Shown: positions 41,486 to 49,907 of the stretch, piece by piece | How the letters are laid out: each line of letters opens with the position of its first letter | How positions within the stretch are numbered: position 1 is the first letter of the stretch | Origin: Psychrobacter sp. APC 3281 | Lineage (GTDB): Bacteria > Pseudomonadota > Gammaproteobacteria > Pseudomonadales > Moraxellaceae | Reading direction: 5' to 3' | Assembly (NCBI RefSeq): GCF_030407815.1 | Contig: NZ_JASDCS010000002.1 | Span: 1 to 64,000 of the forward strand | Length of the DNA stretch: 64,000 bases | Position numbers and translations under genes: made by a program | Notes under the pieces: generated by a model | Database searches by the model: none | What the model was told of the DNA's origin: nothing | What the model saw: only the letters and a program-made list of their open reading frames with translations

Positions 41486-41552
41486 TCGATAGATATGAAT
41501 AAAGTTCCCATTGGGCCAAGCTATATTTATAATTAATAAGACAACCAAATAG

Positions 41553-41588
41553 AAAAAGCCAGCATTCAATTGATGCTGGCTTTTTTAT
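41553..41588 (+). terminator. Intrinsic terminator after the BLUF gene
   Basis: AAAGCCAGCAT pairs with ATGCTGGCTTT around a 7-base loop, followed by T residues. Confidence 0.88.
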
Positions 41589-41623
41589 TTAAAAGAATAA
41601 GTTGGCTCTTAATGAGAGATATA

Positions 41624-41662
41624 AAAAAACCCAGTTCATAATTTATTATGAACTGGGTTTTG
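41624..41662 (-). terminator. Terminator of tRNA-Glu
   Basis: AAACCCAGTTCATAAT and ATTATGAACTGGGTTT form a near-perfect 16-bp stem. On the minus strand it is followed by a T-run, 63 bases beyond the tRNA 3' end. Confidence 0.85.
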
Positions 41663-41724
41663 GTGGTACGCTTGTTAGTCTAATCTAATGCTAAGCAAAA
41701 GTGCTAACAAGTGACGCCAAATAG

Positions 41725-41800
41725 TGGCGTCCCCAGGGGGATTCGAACCCCCGTTACCGCCGTGAAAGGGCGGTGTCCTAGGCCTCTAGACGATGGGGAC
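41725..41800 (-). tRNA. tRNA-Glu (anticodon UUC)
   Basis: On the minus strand the 76-base sequence begins GTCCCCATCGTCTAGAGG, folds as a cloverleaf and ends GGGGACGCCA with an encoded CCA. The anticodon stem CCGCC/GGCGG encloses the loop CTTTCAC, giving anticodon UUC for glutamate. The T arm GGGGGTTCGAATCCCCC is perfect. It is flanked by its own terminator downstream. Confidence 0.97.
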
Positions 41801-41852
41801 TAGTAACAACACTTCAACTGCTTTCACCATTTATGCTGAAGTGGTGCGTATT

Positions 41853-42050
41853 TTAATAGCGTCGGCGCTTCCTGTCAAGCCTTTTTCTACGTCTTTTTAA
41901 AATTAAATATCTTTTTTTAATTGCGCGACGAGGATGTAGGTCGTTTCGCTTTAAATGATAGCGAATCCATAAAGAAGTACAGGCGCTAATCGTCAATGCA
42001 AGCAGCATATAACCGAGAATGGTACCCCATAACTTGAGCTGTGGATCCAT
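41853..42050 (-). CDS. Small, very basic single-pass membrane protein
   Basis: This 65-residue protein has one helix (LWGTILGYMLLALTISACTSLW, positions about 7-28) and a highly basic tail (RRAIKKRY... ending RKRLDRKRRRY). By the positive-inside rule the tail should be cytoplasmic. ATG 42050 is chosen because AGGAGG lies just upstream; the longer frame from 42092 is not. No family is recognised. It lies directly upstream of tRNA-Glu on the same strand. Confidence 0.7.
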   Translation of the reverse strand: MDPQLKLWGTILGYMLLALTISACTSLWIRYHLKRNDLHPRRAIKKRYLILKRRRKRLDRKRRRY

Positions 42051-42331
42051 AATAAAGTCCCTCCTATTAATCTTAATAGTGCTTGCTATCAAGACAGTGT
42101 GAGCAACTTAAACCATCTATAGGATATAACCACATCGCTTAAGAGTGATATTTTATCATCAGATAGTTATTCATATCGAATAGAACAACTACGTCTGTCA
42201 TCACTAAAATAGTTCCGTCTATTTATTATGATATCAATCATATCCCTATTGATTGCCAAATCAAGATGTCAAAGTCATCAAGTATTACAAATAGCACTAT
42301 TATGTATGATTGGCAATATAGGATATGTGAC

Positions 42332-43117
42332 TTATTGACTGTCGCTATCAGCTGGCTCTTCTTTAGCCTCTTCATTATGCAGCGCATTGGCCAACATAGG
42401 GTAGTTATTTAGTATATGGCAAAATAGCTCAGCAGTCTTTTGAGTGTCATACAGAGCTGAGTGAGCATTCTTACCATCAAACTCTAACCCTGCTGCTTTA
42501 CAAGCGCGTGCTAGGACGGTTTGACCAAATGCTAATGCTGATAAGGTAACGGTATCGAATACTGAAAAGTTATGAAATGGATTGTGGTTTTTGCTATTGG
42601 TTCGTAGCACGGCTGCATTTAAAAAAGCCAAGTCAAAATGGGCATTGTGTCCAATTAAGACACATTGACGGCATTCTTCGTCACGGCGTACGTCTTTTAA
42701 CCCTTTAAAGATGCGGCGCAATGCTGTCTTTTCATCTTCAGCAATGGCTTTGCGCATTGGATTTTTAGGGTCAATACCGGTAAAGGCAAGGGCACTTGGT
42801 TCTAAGTTTGCGCCTTCAAAAGGCTCGATATGAGCGTTGAAAGCTTCACCTGGATAAAATACACCTTGCTCATTCAGTAAGACGGGGATACAGGCAATTT
42901 CTAACAGGGCATCGGTCTGGGCGTTGAAACCTGCTGTTTCCACGTCGACGACGACAGGCAAGAACTTGCGAAAGCGGTCTTTTAAGGCCATAGGCGCTTG
43001 CTCATCTGTCGCTGAAGCTGCATCTTCAGCGGAAGTGCTTAGAGTCGTATCAGGACTGGCAGATTTAGGGTTTGATAAGTCTTCGTCAGGCAAGGTCGCT
43101 ATGTTTCGATTGGTCAT
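42332..43117 (-). CDS. rnt: Ribonuclease T
   Basis: RNase T is a DEDD 3'-5' exonuclease that trims tRNA and other stable RNA ends and turns over tRNA CCA. Exonuclease motifs are seen: PVVVDVETAGFN, CVLIGHNAHFDLAFLNAA and the terminal AHSALYDTQKTAELF. At 261 residues it is longer than the usual 215 through an Asp/Ser/Ala-rich leader of about 45 residues and a Glu-rich tail. It lies next to pyrC, a pairing common in Acinetobacter and Pseudomonas relatives. Confidence 0.93.
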   Translation of the reverse strand: MTNRNIATLPDEDLSNPKSASPDTTLSTSAEDAASATDEQAPMALKDRFRKFLPVVVDVETAGFNAQTDALLEIACIPVLLNEQGVFYPGEAFNAHIEPFEGANLEPSALAFTGIDPKNPMRKAIAEDEKTALRRIFKGLKDVRRDEECRQCVLIGHNAHFDLAFLNAAVLRTNSKNHNPFHNFSVFDTVTLSALAFGQTVLARACKAAGLEFDGKNAHSALYDTQKTAELFCHILNNYPMLANALHNEEAKEEPADSDSQ

Positions 43118-43282
43118 ATAAAGTTAAATCACTTTTATCAGTCGTACTAATATATTGAATAAGAAATAAGCATCCTATGATACTAATCGTACCTTTGATA
43201 CAAAGAAATCTACTACAAAGGTATCATTAATATCATAGGATAAAATAATAGGTCGTTTATTGAATGCTAAGCTTTGTGGGTA

Positions 43283-44353
43283 TTAAGCCTTAATTGACCA
43301 AGGTAGCGTTTCACCTGCCATTAGGGGAGTCAATGATGCGCCATCAAAATAAGGATAGTCAGTCGGTACTTGCATAGGCGTGTTAACAAGCGTGATGGTG
43401 CTTTCATTTAGAGGTAAGCCGTAGAACTGAGCGCCAAAACGACTGGCAAAACCTTCAAGCTTATCTATTTTTCCAACACTATCAAAGGCGGTCGCATACA
43501 AAGGCAGCGCCGTGGCTGCACTATAGCAACCGGCACAACCACAAGCGGCTTCTTTTTTATCTGTCGCATGTGGCGCAGAGTCAGTACCCAAAAAGAACTT
43601 TGGATTGCCACTAGTGGCCACATCTAATAGCACTTTTTGGTGGCTTTCACGCTTTAAAATAGGTAGGCAATAAAAGTGCGGTTTGATGCCACCAACCAAT
43701 AGATGATTGCGGTTAAACATCAAATGCTGCGGCGTGATAGTGGCAGCAACATGGTTGCCTTGTGACAATACAAAATCTGCCGCATCGCTGGTAGTGATGT
43801 GCTCTACTACTATTTTCAACGTAGGGAATTTCACGATAATTTGTGCTAATACTTCGTCTAAGAAACGCTTTTCGCGATCAAAGATATCTATATGGTCTTG
43901 AGTAACTTCACCATGAATTAGCAATGGCAAATTGTACTTTTCTAGTGCTTCAAAGACATCAACGCAAGCATTAATATTGGTGACACCGTCTGCGGAGTTG
44001 GTAGTCGCCCCAGCAGGATAGAGTTTGACAGCTTGTACGATACCTGACTGCGCTGCCAACTCGATATCTTGGGCAGTGGTATTATCCGTTAAATACAGAG
44101 TCATACGCGGATCGAAAGCTGACTTGCGCTCAAGACTTAAGTTACTTGCTGCTAATTGATCCATGATACGTGTGCGGTAGGTAATAGCATCCTGCGCATT
44201 TTTGACTGGAGGCACCAGGTTTGGCATACAGATGACACGGTTGAAGCTGCTTGCTGCATGAGGTACGGTCGTGCTCAAAGCGAGATCGTCACGCAAATGA
44301 ATATGCCAGTCATCTGGCTGAAGGATGGTCAATTCTCTAATCGAATCAGTCAT
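43283..44353 (-). CDS. pyrC: Dihydroorotase (class II)
   Basis: PyrC closes carbamoyl-aspartate to dihydroorotate in pyrimidine synthesis. Zn-ligand motifs are DDWHIHLRD near the start, the carbamylated Lys in [27 protein letters not shown] and [14 protein letters not shown] 44353 ([10 protein letters not shown]) gives 356 residues, near the E. coli 348; starts at 44419 or 44473 would add unsupported leaders, and TATGAT near 44404 looks like a -10 promoter element. Confidence 0.95.
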   Translation of the reverse strand: MTDSIRELTILQPDDWHIHLRDDLALSTTVPHAASSFNRVICMPNLVPPVKNAQDAITYRTRIMDQLAASNLSLERKSAFDPRMTLYLTDNTTAQDIELAAQSGIVQAVKLYPAGATTNSADGVTNINACVDVFEALEKYNLPLLIHGEVTQDHIDIFDREKRFLDEVLAQIIVKFPTLKIVVEHITTSDAADFVLSQGNHVAATITPQHLMFNRNHLLVGGIKPHFYCLPILKRESHQKVLLDVATSGNPKFFLGTDSAPHATDKKEAACGCAGCYSAATALPLYATAFDSVGKIDKLEGFASRFGAQFYGLPLNESTITLVNTPMQVPTDYPYFDGASLTPLMAGETLPWSIKA

Positions 44354-44508
44354 AGTGTCAAAGCGCTCTATATCGTCAAATAAAGGAAACAAAAGGGAGT
44401 GATACTGTGGGTCTATCATAACAGATTTGCCCACTTGACTAAATATAAGGCTAGATATCTGTACATAATTCATCGAGCTAAGATTAATATCTTATCTTTA
44501 AACGATGT

Positions 44509-44548
44509 TTAAATTCTGGTGGCAAAAATGAGGCTGACCAGAATTTAA
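44509..44548. promoter_or_regulatory. Perfect 12-bp inverted repeat in the pyrC/argG divergent region
   Basis: TTAAATTCTGGT (44509-44520) and ACCAGAATTTAA (44537-44548) pair perfectly around a 16-base loop, 140 bp before argG and 156 bp before pyrC. There is no T-run. The spacing suits a dimeric regulator site or a leader hairpin. The 335-bp region (44354-44688) holds nothing else that I can support. Confidence 0.6.
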
Positions 44549-44688
44549 GTCAAAAGCGCATGCCTTATGGCAGTTAGACTTTTGCCCATAGTAAATATGA
44601 TGTACACTGAGCAGGTAATTATCGTTCGACTTGCTTTCGATTTGATCGTCGCCTTTTCTAAAACTATATTTCATAATGGGAGTTCTTC

Positions 44689-45927
44689 ATGGCTCAACTT
44701 GATCCAAAAAATATCAATAAAATCGTCTTGGCTTATTCAGGTGGTCTTGATACCTCAATCATCGCTAAATGGCTACAAGAAACTTATGATGCGGAAGTAA
44801 TCACCTTTACCGCTGATATCGGTCAAGGCGAAGAAGTTGAGCCAGCACGAGCCAAAGCTCAAGCAATGGGTATCAAGCATATCCATATCGAAGATCTGCG
44901 CGAAGAGTTCGCTCGTGATTATGTATTCCCTATGTTCCGTGCTAACGCCATTTATGAAGGTGAGTACTTATTAGGTACGTCTATTGCCCGTCCATTGATT
45001 GCCAAGCGCTTGGTTGAGATTGCTAAAGAGCATAACGCCGATGCCATCAGCCATGGCGCGACTGGTAAAGGCAATGACCAAGTTCGTTTTGAGCTAGGTG
45101 CGGTCGCTTTGTCACCAGACGTAGTAACTATTGCTCCTTGGCGCGAGTGGGATCTATCAAGTCGTGAAAGCTTGATGAAATATGCTGAAGAGCATGATAT
45201 CGCCATTGATTATGCGGGCAATAAGAAAAAATCTCCTTACTCAATGGATGCTAACTTACTACATATCTCTTATGAAGGCGGTGTCCTAGAAGAACCGTAT
45301 ACCGAAGCAGAAGATGATATGTGGCGCTGGTCTGTCAGCCCAGAAGAAGCACCTGATGAAGCACAGTATCTAGAACTAGAATACGAAAAAGGCGACATCG
45401 TTGCTATCGATGGCGAAGCACTTAAGCCTTATGAAGTCATGATTAAGCTGAACGAAATCGGTGGCAAACATGGTATCGGCCGTTTAGATATCGTTGAAAA
45501 CCGTTACGTCGGCATGAAGTCACGTGGTTGCTACGAGACGCCAGCGGGTACTATTATGCTAAAAGCGCATCGCGGTATCGAATCACTAACGCTTGATCGT
45601 GAAGCTGCCCATCTAAAAGATGAGCTAATGCCACGCTATGCAAAAATTATCTACAATGGCTATTGGTTCAGCCCTGAGCGTATGATGCTACAAGCATTGA
45701 TTGACAAGTCACAAGAATACGTCAACGGTACTGTACGTGTAAAACTGTATAAAGGTAGTGTGAGCGTTGTTGGTCGTAAATCTGATGACTCATTATTTGA
45801 TGAAAAAATCGCCACTTTCGAAGATGATGCGGGCGCTTATGATCAAAAAGACGCAGAAGGCTTTATCCGTCTAAATGGCTTACGTTTAGCTATCGAAGCT
45901 AGCCGTGGTCGCGATTTATCTAAGTAA
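44689..45927 (+). CDS. argG: Argininosuccinate synthase
   Basis: ArgG joins citrulline and aspartate with ATP in arginine synthesis. The ATP-binding start [19 protein letters not shown] is diagnostic, with [16 protein letters not shown] and [15 protein letters not shown] also present. The 412-residue length is typical of the short bacterial type. GGGAG lies 8 bases before the ATG. It is followed by a terminator and is divergent from pyrC. Confidence 0.97.
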   Translation: MAQLDPKNINKIVLAYSGGLDTSIIAKWLQETYDAEVITFTADIGQGEEVEPARAKAQAMGIKHIHIEDLREEFARDYVFPMFRANAIYEGEYLLGTSIARPLIAKRLVEIAKEHNADAISHGATGKGNDQVRFELGAVALSPDVVTIAPWREWDLSSRESLMKYAEEHDIAIDYAGNKKKSPYSMDANLLHISYEGGVLEEPYTEAEDDMWRWSVSPEEAPDEAQYLELEYEKGDIVAIDGEALKPYEVMIKLNEIGGKHGIGRLDIVENRYVGMKSRGCYETPAGTIMLKAHRGIESLTLDREAAHLKDELMPRYAKIIYNGYWFSPERMMLQALIDKSQEYVNGTVRVKLYKGSVSVVGRKSDDSLFDEKIATFEDDAGAYDQKDAEGFIRLNGLRLAIEASRGRDLSK

Positions 45928-45967
45928 GTTTTTGGGCTACTGATAGTCAACTCTTAACTTAGATCGC

Positions 45968-46009
45968 ACAAAAAAAGAGACTCTATGTTGATAGGGCCTC
46001 TTTTTTTAT
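45968..46009. terminator. Terminator after argG, also usable on the minus strand
   Basis: AAAAAGAGRC and its partner GCCTCTTTTT form the stem, with A-rich left and T-rich right flanks. It can serve argG and the convergent gene at 46071. Confidence 0.75.
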
Positions 46010-46070
46010 GGTTAATAAGTGATTGCTAAAACGGTTGCTTTGAGGATAGCTATTTCAAAAGTAAAAGGCT

Positions 46071-47339
46071 TTACTCAGCTTTTTCTGTCTCTGCAACGTT
46101 AGATTCATCTTCGTCTACCATTACAATGGCCACATCTTGCTGTTGCCGCTCATCAATGGCATCTTGTTCTAATACTTCTTCAGTTGCCAGGATCGCACCG
46201 TCAGACTTTTGCGATTGGTACTTTAAGGTAGCGAGCGCACCAAGGACACCAACGACAAGTATGATGATAAGAATAACAGGATTTTTCCATAGCGGTGTAG
46301 AAGCCTCATACTCGATGGGCTTTTCACTAGTGGTGGTCGGTGTATTGTCGTTATTGCCACCGATTAATCCTAAACTTACTAAAGGCGGTTTAGGCGGATT
46401 GGCTGGTTCAGAATTAACGCGCAGTCGATTTCGGCTGAGATAGATATCTGAAATTTTGGCCAACTGTAGCAGCCAGCGCTGGTGCGGTAAGGCAACGGCA
46501 TGCATCTCGGTAAATACTAACATATCATTGTGACGACCTTGCTGTAGATTGTCAGGTGAGCGTCCAATGGCTTTTAGATAATTGCCTGTTGCCATTTGCA
46601 TGTCTTGCACAGGTTCATGGTTTTCAGGTTTGAATCCGGACAGTTCATACCAGTAGGGATCAAAAGGAGGTGGAGTGCTTGATAACTGCTCAGTATTTAG
46701 TAACGTACGCTTTGCATTACTCTCTGAGTTGTTCTCTATCGCTTCAACAGCTTCAGTAGTTGATTCGGGCAGGTCACTATTGCTTTCTGTCTCAGCAGAT
46801 GAGGTATGCGTATGCTCTGGGCTAAATCGGGCTGCTGATAAAAACTGTGGTTGTAGCGCAAACCATTTATTGATTTCATCACTGTCTAGTTGACTGTATT
46901 CTGTCAGGATAGCCAATTCACGCAGCACAATCACGCACAATGAGGTGAGTAGAGTTTGAGCCTGCTGCATCGTTGCATCAATCTTCTCAGCGATATGTTC
47001 GCTTGCCTTTATGACACGAGCATTATCACTAAATACAGCATCTGCCGCATCGTGACGATGGTAGAGTGTGGCACTGATGGTTGCAAAGTTCATTGAGTTA
47101 TACTGTCGTAACTCTTTGACAGCACTACGACCAAATAGCTTTTTGCTGACTGCTTGTCCCTGATGACGCTGCTGATAGGCGAGCAGCGCACTTACGATGG
47201 CTTGTAGACTGGCATCCATCCCTAAGCGAGCTTGCGGTAGAGAGAGTTGTGCCGCATCGGCCAAAAGTGACAGCATAGGCTGGGTATCATGATATAAAAA
47301 ATCATACATCGACACACGTGTCGGTGAAATAGTCGTCAT
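46071..47339 (-). CDS. Hypothetical protein with a C-terminal membrane helix
   Basis: This 422-residue protein belongs to no family I recognise with confidence. An N-terminal helical domain (about 1-160) faintly resembles DUF937-type repeats. It is followed by an acidic disordered linker (about 170-215), a second globular part with FDPYWYELSGF, another Pro-rich linker, one membrane helix (PVILIIILVVGVLGALATL, about 355-373), and an acidic tail rich in Glu, Asp and Gln. The large N-terminal part is probably cytoplasmic. It is divergent from the YkuD gene. Confidence 0.72.
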   Translation of the reverse strand: MTTISPTRVSMYDFLYHDTQPMLSLLADAAQLSLPQARLGMDASLQAIVSALLAYQQRHQGQAVSKKLFGRSAVKELRQYNSMNFATISATLYHRHDAADAVFSDNARVIKASEHIAEKIDATMQQAQTLLTSLCVIVLRELAILTEYSQLDSDEINKWFALQPQFLSAARFSPEHTHTSSAETESNSDLPESTTEAVEAIENNSESNAKRTLLNTEQLSSTPPPFDPYWYELSGFKPENHEPVQDMQMATGNYLKAIGRSPDNLQQGRHNDMLVFTEMHAVALPHQRWLLQLAKISDIYLSRNRLRVNSEPANPPKPPLVSLGLIGGNNDNTPTTTSEKPIEYEASTPLWKNPVILIIILVVGVLGALATLKYQSQKSDGAILATEEVLEQDAIDERQQQDVAIVMVDEDESNVAETEKAE

Positions 47340-47479
47340 AATCTGCTAGCATCAAAAAGTGTGCCCCTATATTACGGTGCCAAATGTCTTGATACAATCC
47401 CTTGATAATAGAAATTTTCAATCATTTTACTAATAAACTTGATAGTAATCTGATGAATGACTGATAGTCGGAAGCATTT

Positions 47480-47992
47480 ATGACCAATAATAAGACCCTT
47501 GATAAGCAACTCGTGATTAATATCGCTGAGCAAACATTGACGCTGTACCAGCAGACTGAGGTTGCGAGATACGTAGTCTCCACTGCAAAGAATGGAATTG
47601 GTAGTCAGCAGGATAGTGGTTGCACGCCGCTTGGTAGGCATATTATTGAACAAAAAATAGGTGGTAGCGAGCCTATGAATGCGGTATTTGTCGGGCGTGT
47701 GCCGACAGGTGAGATATATGATGCCAATCTTGGTGAGCTACATCCCAAGCGTGACTGGATATTGAGCCGTATTCTTTGGTTAAGCGGTCTTGAAGAAGGG
47801 TTAAACAAAGGTAGTAATGGGCAAGGTGGTTGCGATACTTATGAGCGCTATATCTATATTCACGGTACACCAGATACTGAACCAATGAGTATTCCGCTAT
47901 CACATGGCTGTATCCGTATGCGTAATAAAGATATTGTAGAATTATTTGAGCAAGTAGAAGAGGGTATGCCTGTTACGATTGTTGCTGACTAG
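47480..47992 (+). CDS. YkuD-fold L,D-transpeptidase family protein, probably cytoplasmic (ElsL-like)
   Basis: This 170-residue protein is a single YkuD catalytic domain: IYIHGTPDTEP and the active-site motif PLSHGCIRMRN with nucleophile Cys. There is no signal peptide or membrane anchor, so it should stay in the cytoplasm. In Acinetobacter, ElsL (earlier LdtK) is a YkuD protein of this kind that acts as an LD-carboxypeptidase in murein recycling, replacing LdcA; I infer the same here. A periplasmic L,D-transpeptidase role is unlikely without an export signal. Confidence 0.85.
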   Translation: MTNNKTLDKQLVINIAEQTLTLYQQTEVARYVVSTAKNGIGSQQDSGCTPLGRHIIEQKIGGSEPMNAVFVGRVPTGEIYDANLGELHPKRDWILSRILWLSGLEEGLNKGSNGQGGCDTYERYIYIHGTPDTEPMSIPLSHGCIRMRNKDIVELFEQVEEGMPVTIVAD

Positions 47993-48045
47993 GTCGTGTT
48001 GCGCACAAATTTAGCTATGGCGCTGACAGAAACTATTTAAACACA

Positions 48046-48086
48046 ATAAAAAAAGACAGCTGGTTATATAACTAGCTGTCTTTTTT
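48046..48086. terminator. Bidirectional terminator after the YkuD gene
   Basis: AAAGACAGCTGGTT pairs with AACTAGCTGTCTTT (one mismatch) with A and T runs on either side. It can also end the convergent CYTH-CHAD gene. Confidence 0.85.
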
Positions 48087-48143
48087 ATGGAGCGGTTTTA
48101 CTTTATGAAAGCAGTATCTGTCACAAAAATAATATTACTACTT

Positions 48144-49754
48144 CTACCAAAACGTTGAGCTGTCTGCAAATTTTGCTAAACGTGCATCAATATGACTCTG
48201 GTCATCAGTCAGTATGGCCGTAAACCAACCCGCACCATATAAAGCATTAGTATCTGTTGTTGATTTTAACTCATAGAACTGCTGATATTGATTATCATCG
48301 TTCAGTTGTTCTAATGCTTTTTGTGCTTTTATTAGCCGTTTTAGCCAACGTTTGGTTTTCTTCTTAGCTTTTTTCTTACTTAATAAAGGCGTAGAAAACT
48401 CACTGATGTAACGCAAATCTCTTAACTGATTGAGCAGCTCGCTTTCAGGTTGGTCATTATCAGGAGTGTCTGTGCTTACATCTAGATCTACGTCTACGTC
48501 ATTGCTCACAAGCTCAGCAACACTTACTTCATTACTTACTTCGTCAGATTTTTTATTGGTTTTAAGGCATTTCTTATATTGTTTAGAGAGGACTTTCGTT
48601 AGCTTATCGCGGGCAAGCTGATCAGTCTGAGGTTCAATGCTTGGGTCGCTCATAGTAAAGGCAATCAGCTCTAGTAAGGTTATCTGAAAGTCATTGGCTT
48701 GTAGCGTATTGATAGGCGTAATTTTGATATTTTCAATATCTGTTGTCCAGTCAACGGCAGGCGCGCCACATGCTTGTAGCTCAGGTTCGATCTGTGCATT
48801 GATATAAGCAAGTTGATAGTAATCGCTAAGCAAGTTCGCAGTTTGCTTTAGTATCGGCAGCCATTCAGGATTAATCTCATCAGAGAAGTCAGTAAATGCT
48901 TTCAACGCAGTACGCAAGCGATCAGTACCAATCCGTAATTGTAGAATATGATCGTCATCTATACTACCAGCGACGATAGCGCTGCTGTTTGGTAATATCT
49001 GCAATAAGCAATTGTGTACGACCGCACGTATAAAAGCAGGTGCACTACTGTCTTTGTCTATTTGCAATTGACTTAGGTTTGCGCTGACCGCTGGACTGTG
49101 TTTTTGTCCATTAATAAGTAAGCCGCCGTTTTCAGCTTTGGTCACGGTAGATAGACACAGCTTGTAGCGCTTGCACCATGTTTTGGCAGTCGTAAATAAA
49201 AAATCTAAATCTCCTGATACCAATTCAAACTCTATCTCTTGAATAGTTTTGCGTAGCGAGTCATCAGTACCATGGATGATTTCTCCCTGATCGTAAGCCA
49301 TTTCGATGCAATTATCGGTTTCATCTTCATTACTTTCTGTTAGCAACCGCGTAGTGCGCTCGACGTCAGTCACATAAAGTCGTGTCAGATTTTTTGCCAA
49401 CTTTTTAAGTTTAAAGTCAGCCAATGCTGCAGCGATTGGAGTGTCTTCATATATCGTCAAATCAGGTATCAGCTCATTATTATCGAGCATCGCTTGTACT
49501 TGATCATTATCGAGTACAGCATTGTGCTCCAAGCGTGCAGCAATTCCATCACCACCAGCTTTAATGGTTTGTACCCATGTATCGCCTTCTTTGCGAATAC
49601 GCAGACCGATACCTGCCTGTGCAAGCTGTTGGTCAGGCGTATCGTAATAATGTGCAGCCAGTTGCGTCACTTTTGAGGATTTAACGTGCGTTTGACGCAT
49701 TAAACCCTTTAGCCGTGACTCTGGTACCAAAAACTTCAGCTCTATCTCTTGCAT
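48144..49754 (-). CDS. CYTH-CHAD domain protein, inorganic triphosphatase type
   Basis: The N-terminal CYTH domain has the metal-binding ExExK signature in MQEIELKFLVPESRL and the tunnel residues HYYDTPDQQLAQAGIGLRIR. In E. coli the CYTH-CHAD protein YgiF is an inorganic triphosphatase. The C-terminal CHAD domain (about 240-530) carries conserved His residues (in AVVHNCLLQI and similar) thought to bind polyphosphate. ATG 49754 has AGGAG upstream, giving 536 residues. An Asp/Val/Ser-rich insertion (about residues 415-460) interrupts the CHAD domain. A link with ppk1 in this genome is plausible. Confidence 0.88.
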   Translation of the reverse strand: MQEIELKFLVPESRLKGLMRQTHVKSSKVTQLAAHYYDTPDQQLAQAGIGLRIRKEGDTWVQTIKAGGDGIAARLEHNAVLDNDQVQAMLDNNELIPDLTIYEDTPIAAALADFKLKKLAKNLTRLYVTDVERTTRLLTESNEDETDNCIEMAYDQGEIIHGTDDSLRKTIQEIEFELVSGDLDFLFTTAKTWCKRYKLCLSTVTKAENGGLLINGQKHSPAVSANLSQLQIDKDSSAPAFIRAVVHNCLLQILPNSSAIVAGSIDDDHILQLRIGTDRLRTALKAFTDFSDEINPEWLPILKQTANLLSDYYQLAYINAQIEPELQACGAPAVDWTTDIENIKITPINTLQANDFQITLLELIAFTMSDPSIEPQTDQLARDKLTKVLSKQYKKCLKTNKKSDEVSNEVSVAELVSNDVDVDLDVSTDTPDNDQPESELLNQLRDLRYISEFSTPLLSKKKAKKKTKRWLKRLIKAQKALEQLNDDNQYQQFYELKSTTDTNALYGAGWFTAILTDDQSHIDARLAKFADSSTFW

Positions 49755-49846
49755 ATTAGCTCCTAATAATTCTGACTGATGGCTCTGATCGATGGTTGTG
49801 ATAAACAATTATTAGTCTACCATTCTCTGATTATTTAAACCGCAAT

Positions 49847-49881
49847 AAAAAACCGCCCTACATGATGTAGGGCGGTTTTTT
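49847..49881 (-). terminator. Intrinsic terminator of aceA
   Basis: AACCGCCCTACAT and ATGTAGGGCGGTT form a perfect stem flanked by A and T runs, so it works on either strand. Confidence 0.9.
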
Positions 49882-49907
49882 GATAAATATTGCTAGTCTG
49901 TCGGTTA

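Noticed and set aside
47372..47653. Minus-strand 93-codon frame overlapping the YkuD gene start
   Set aside because: It is a shadow of the coding region at 47480, which has strong motif support.
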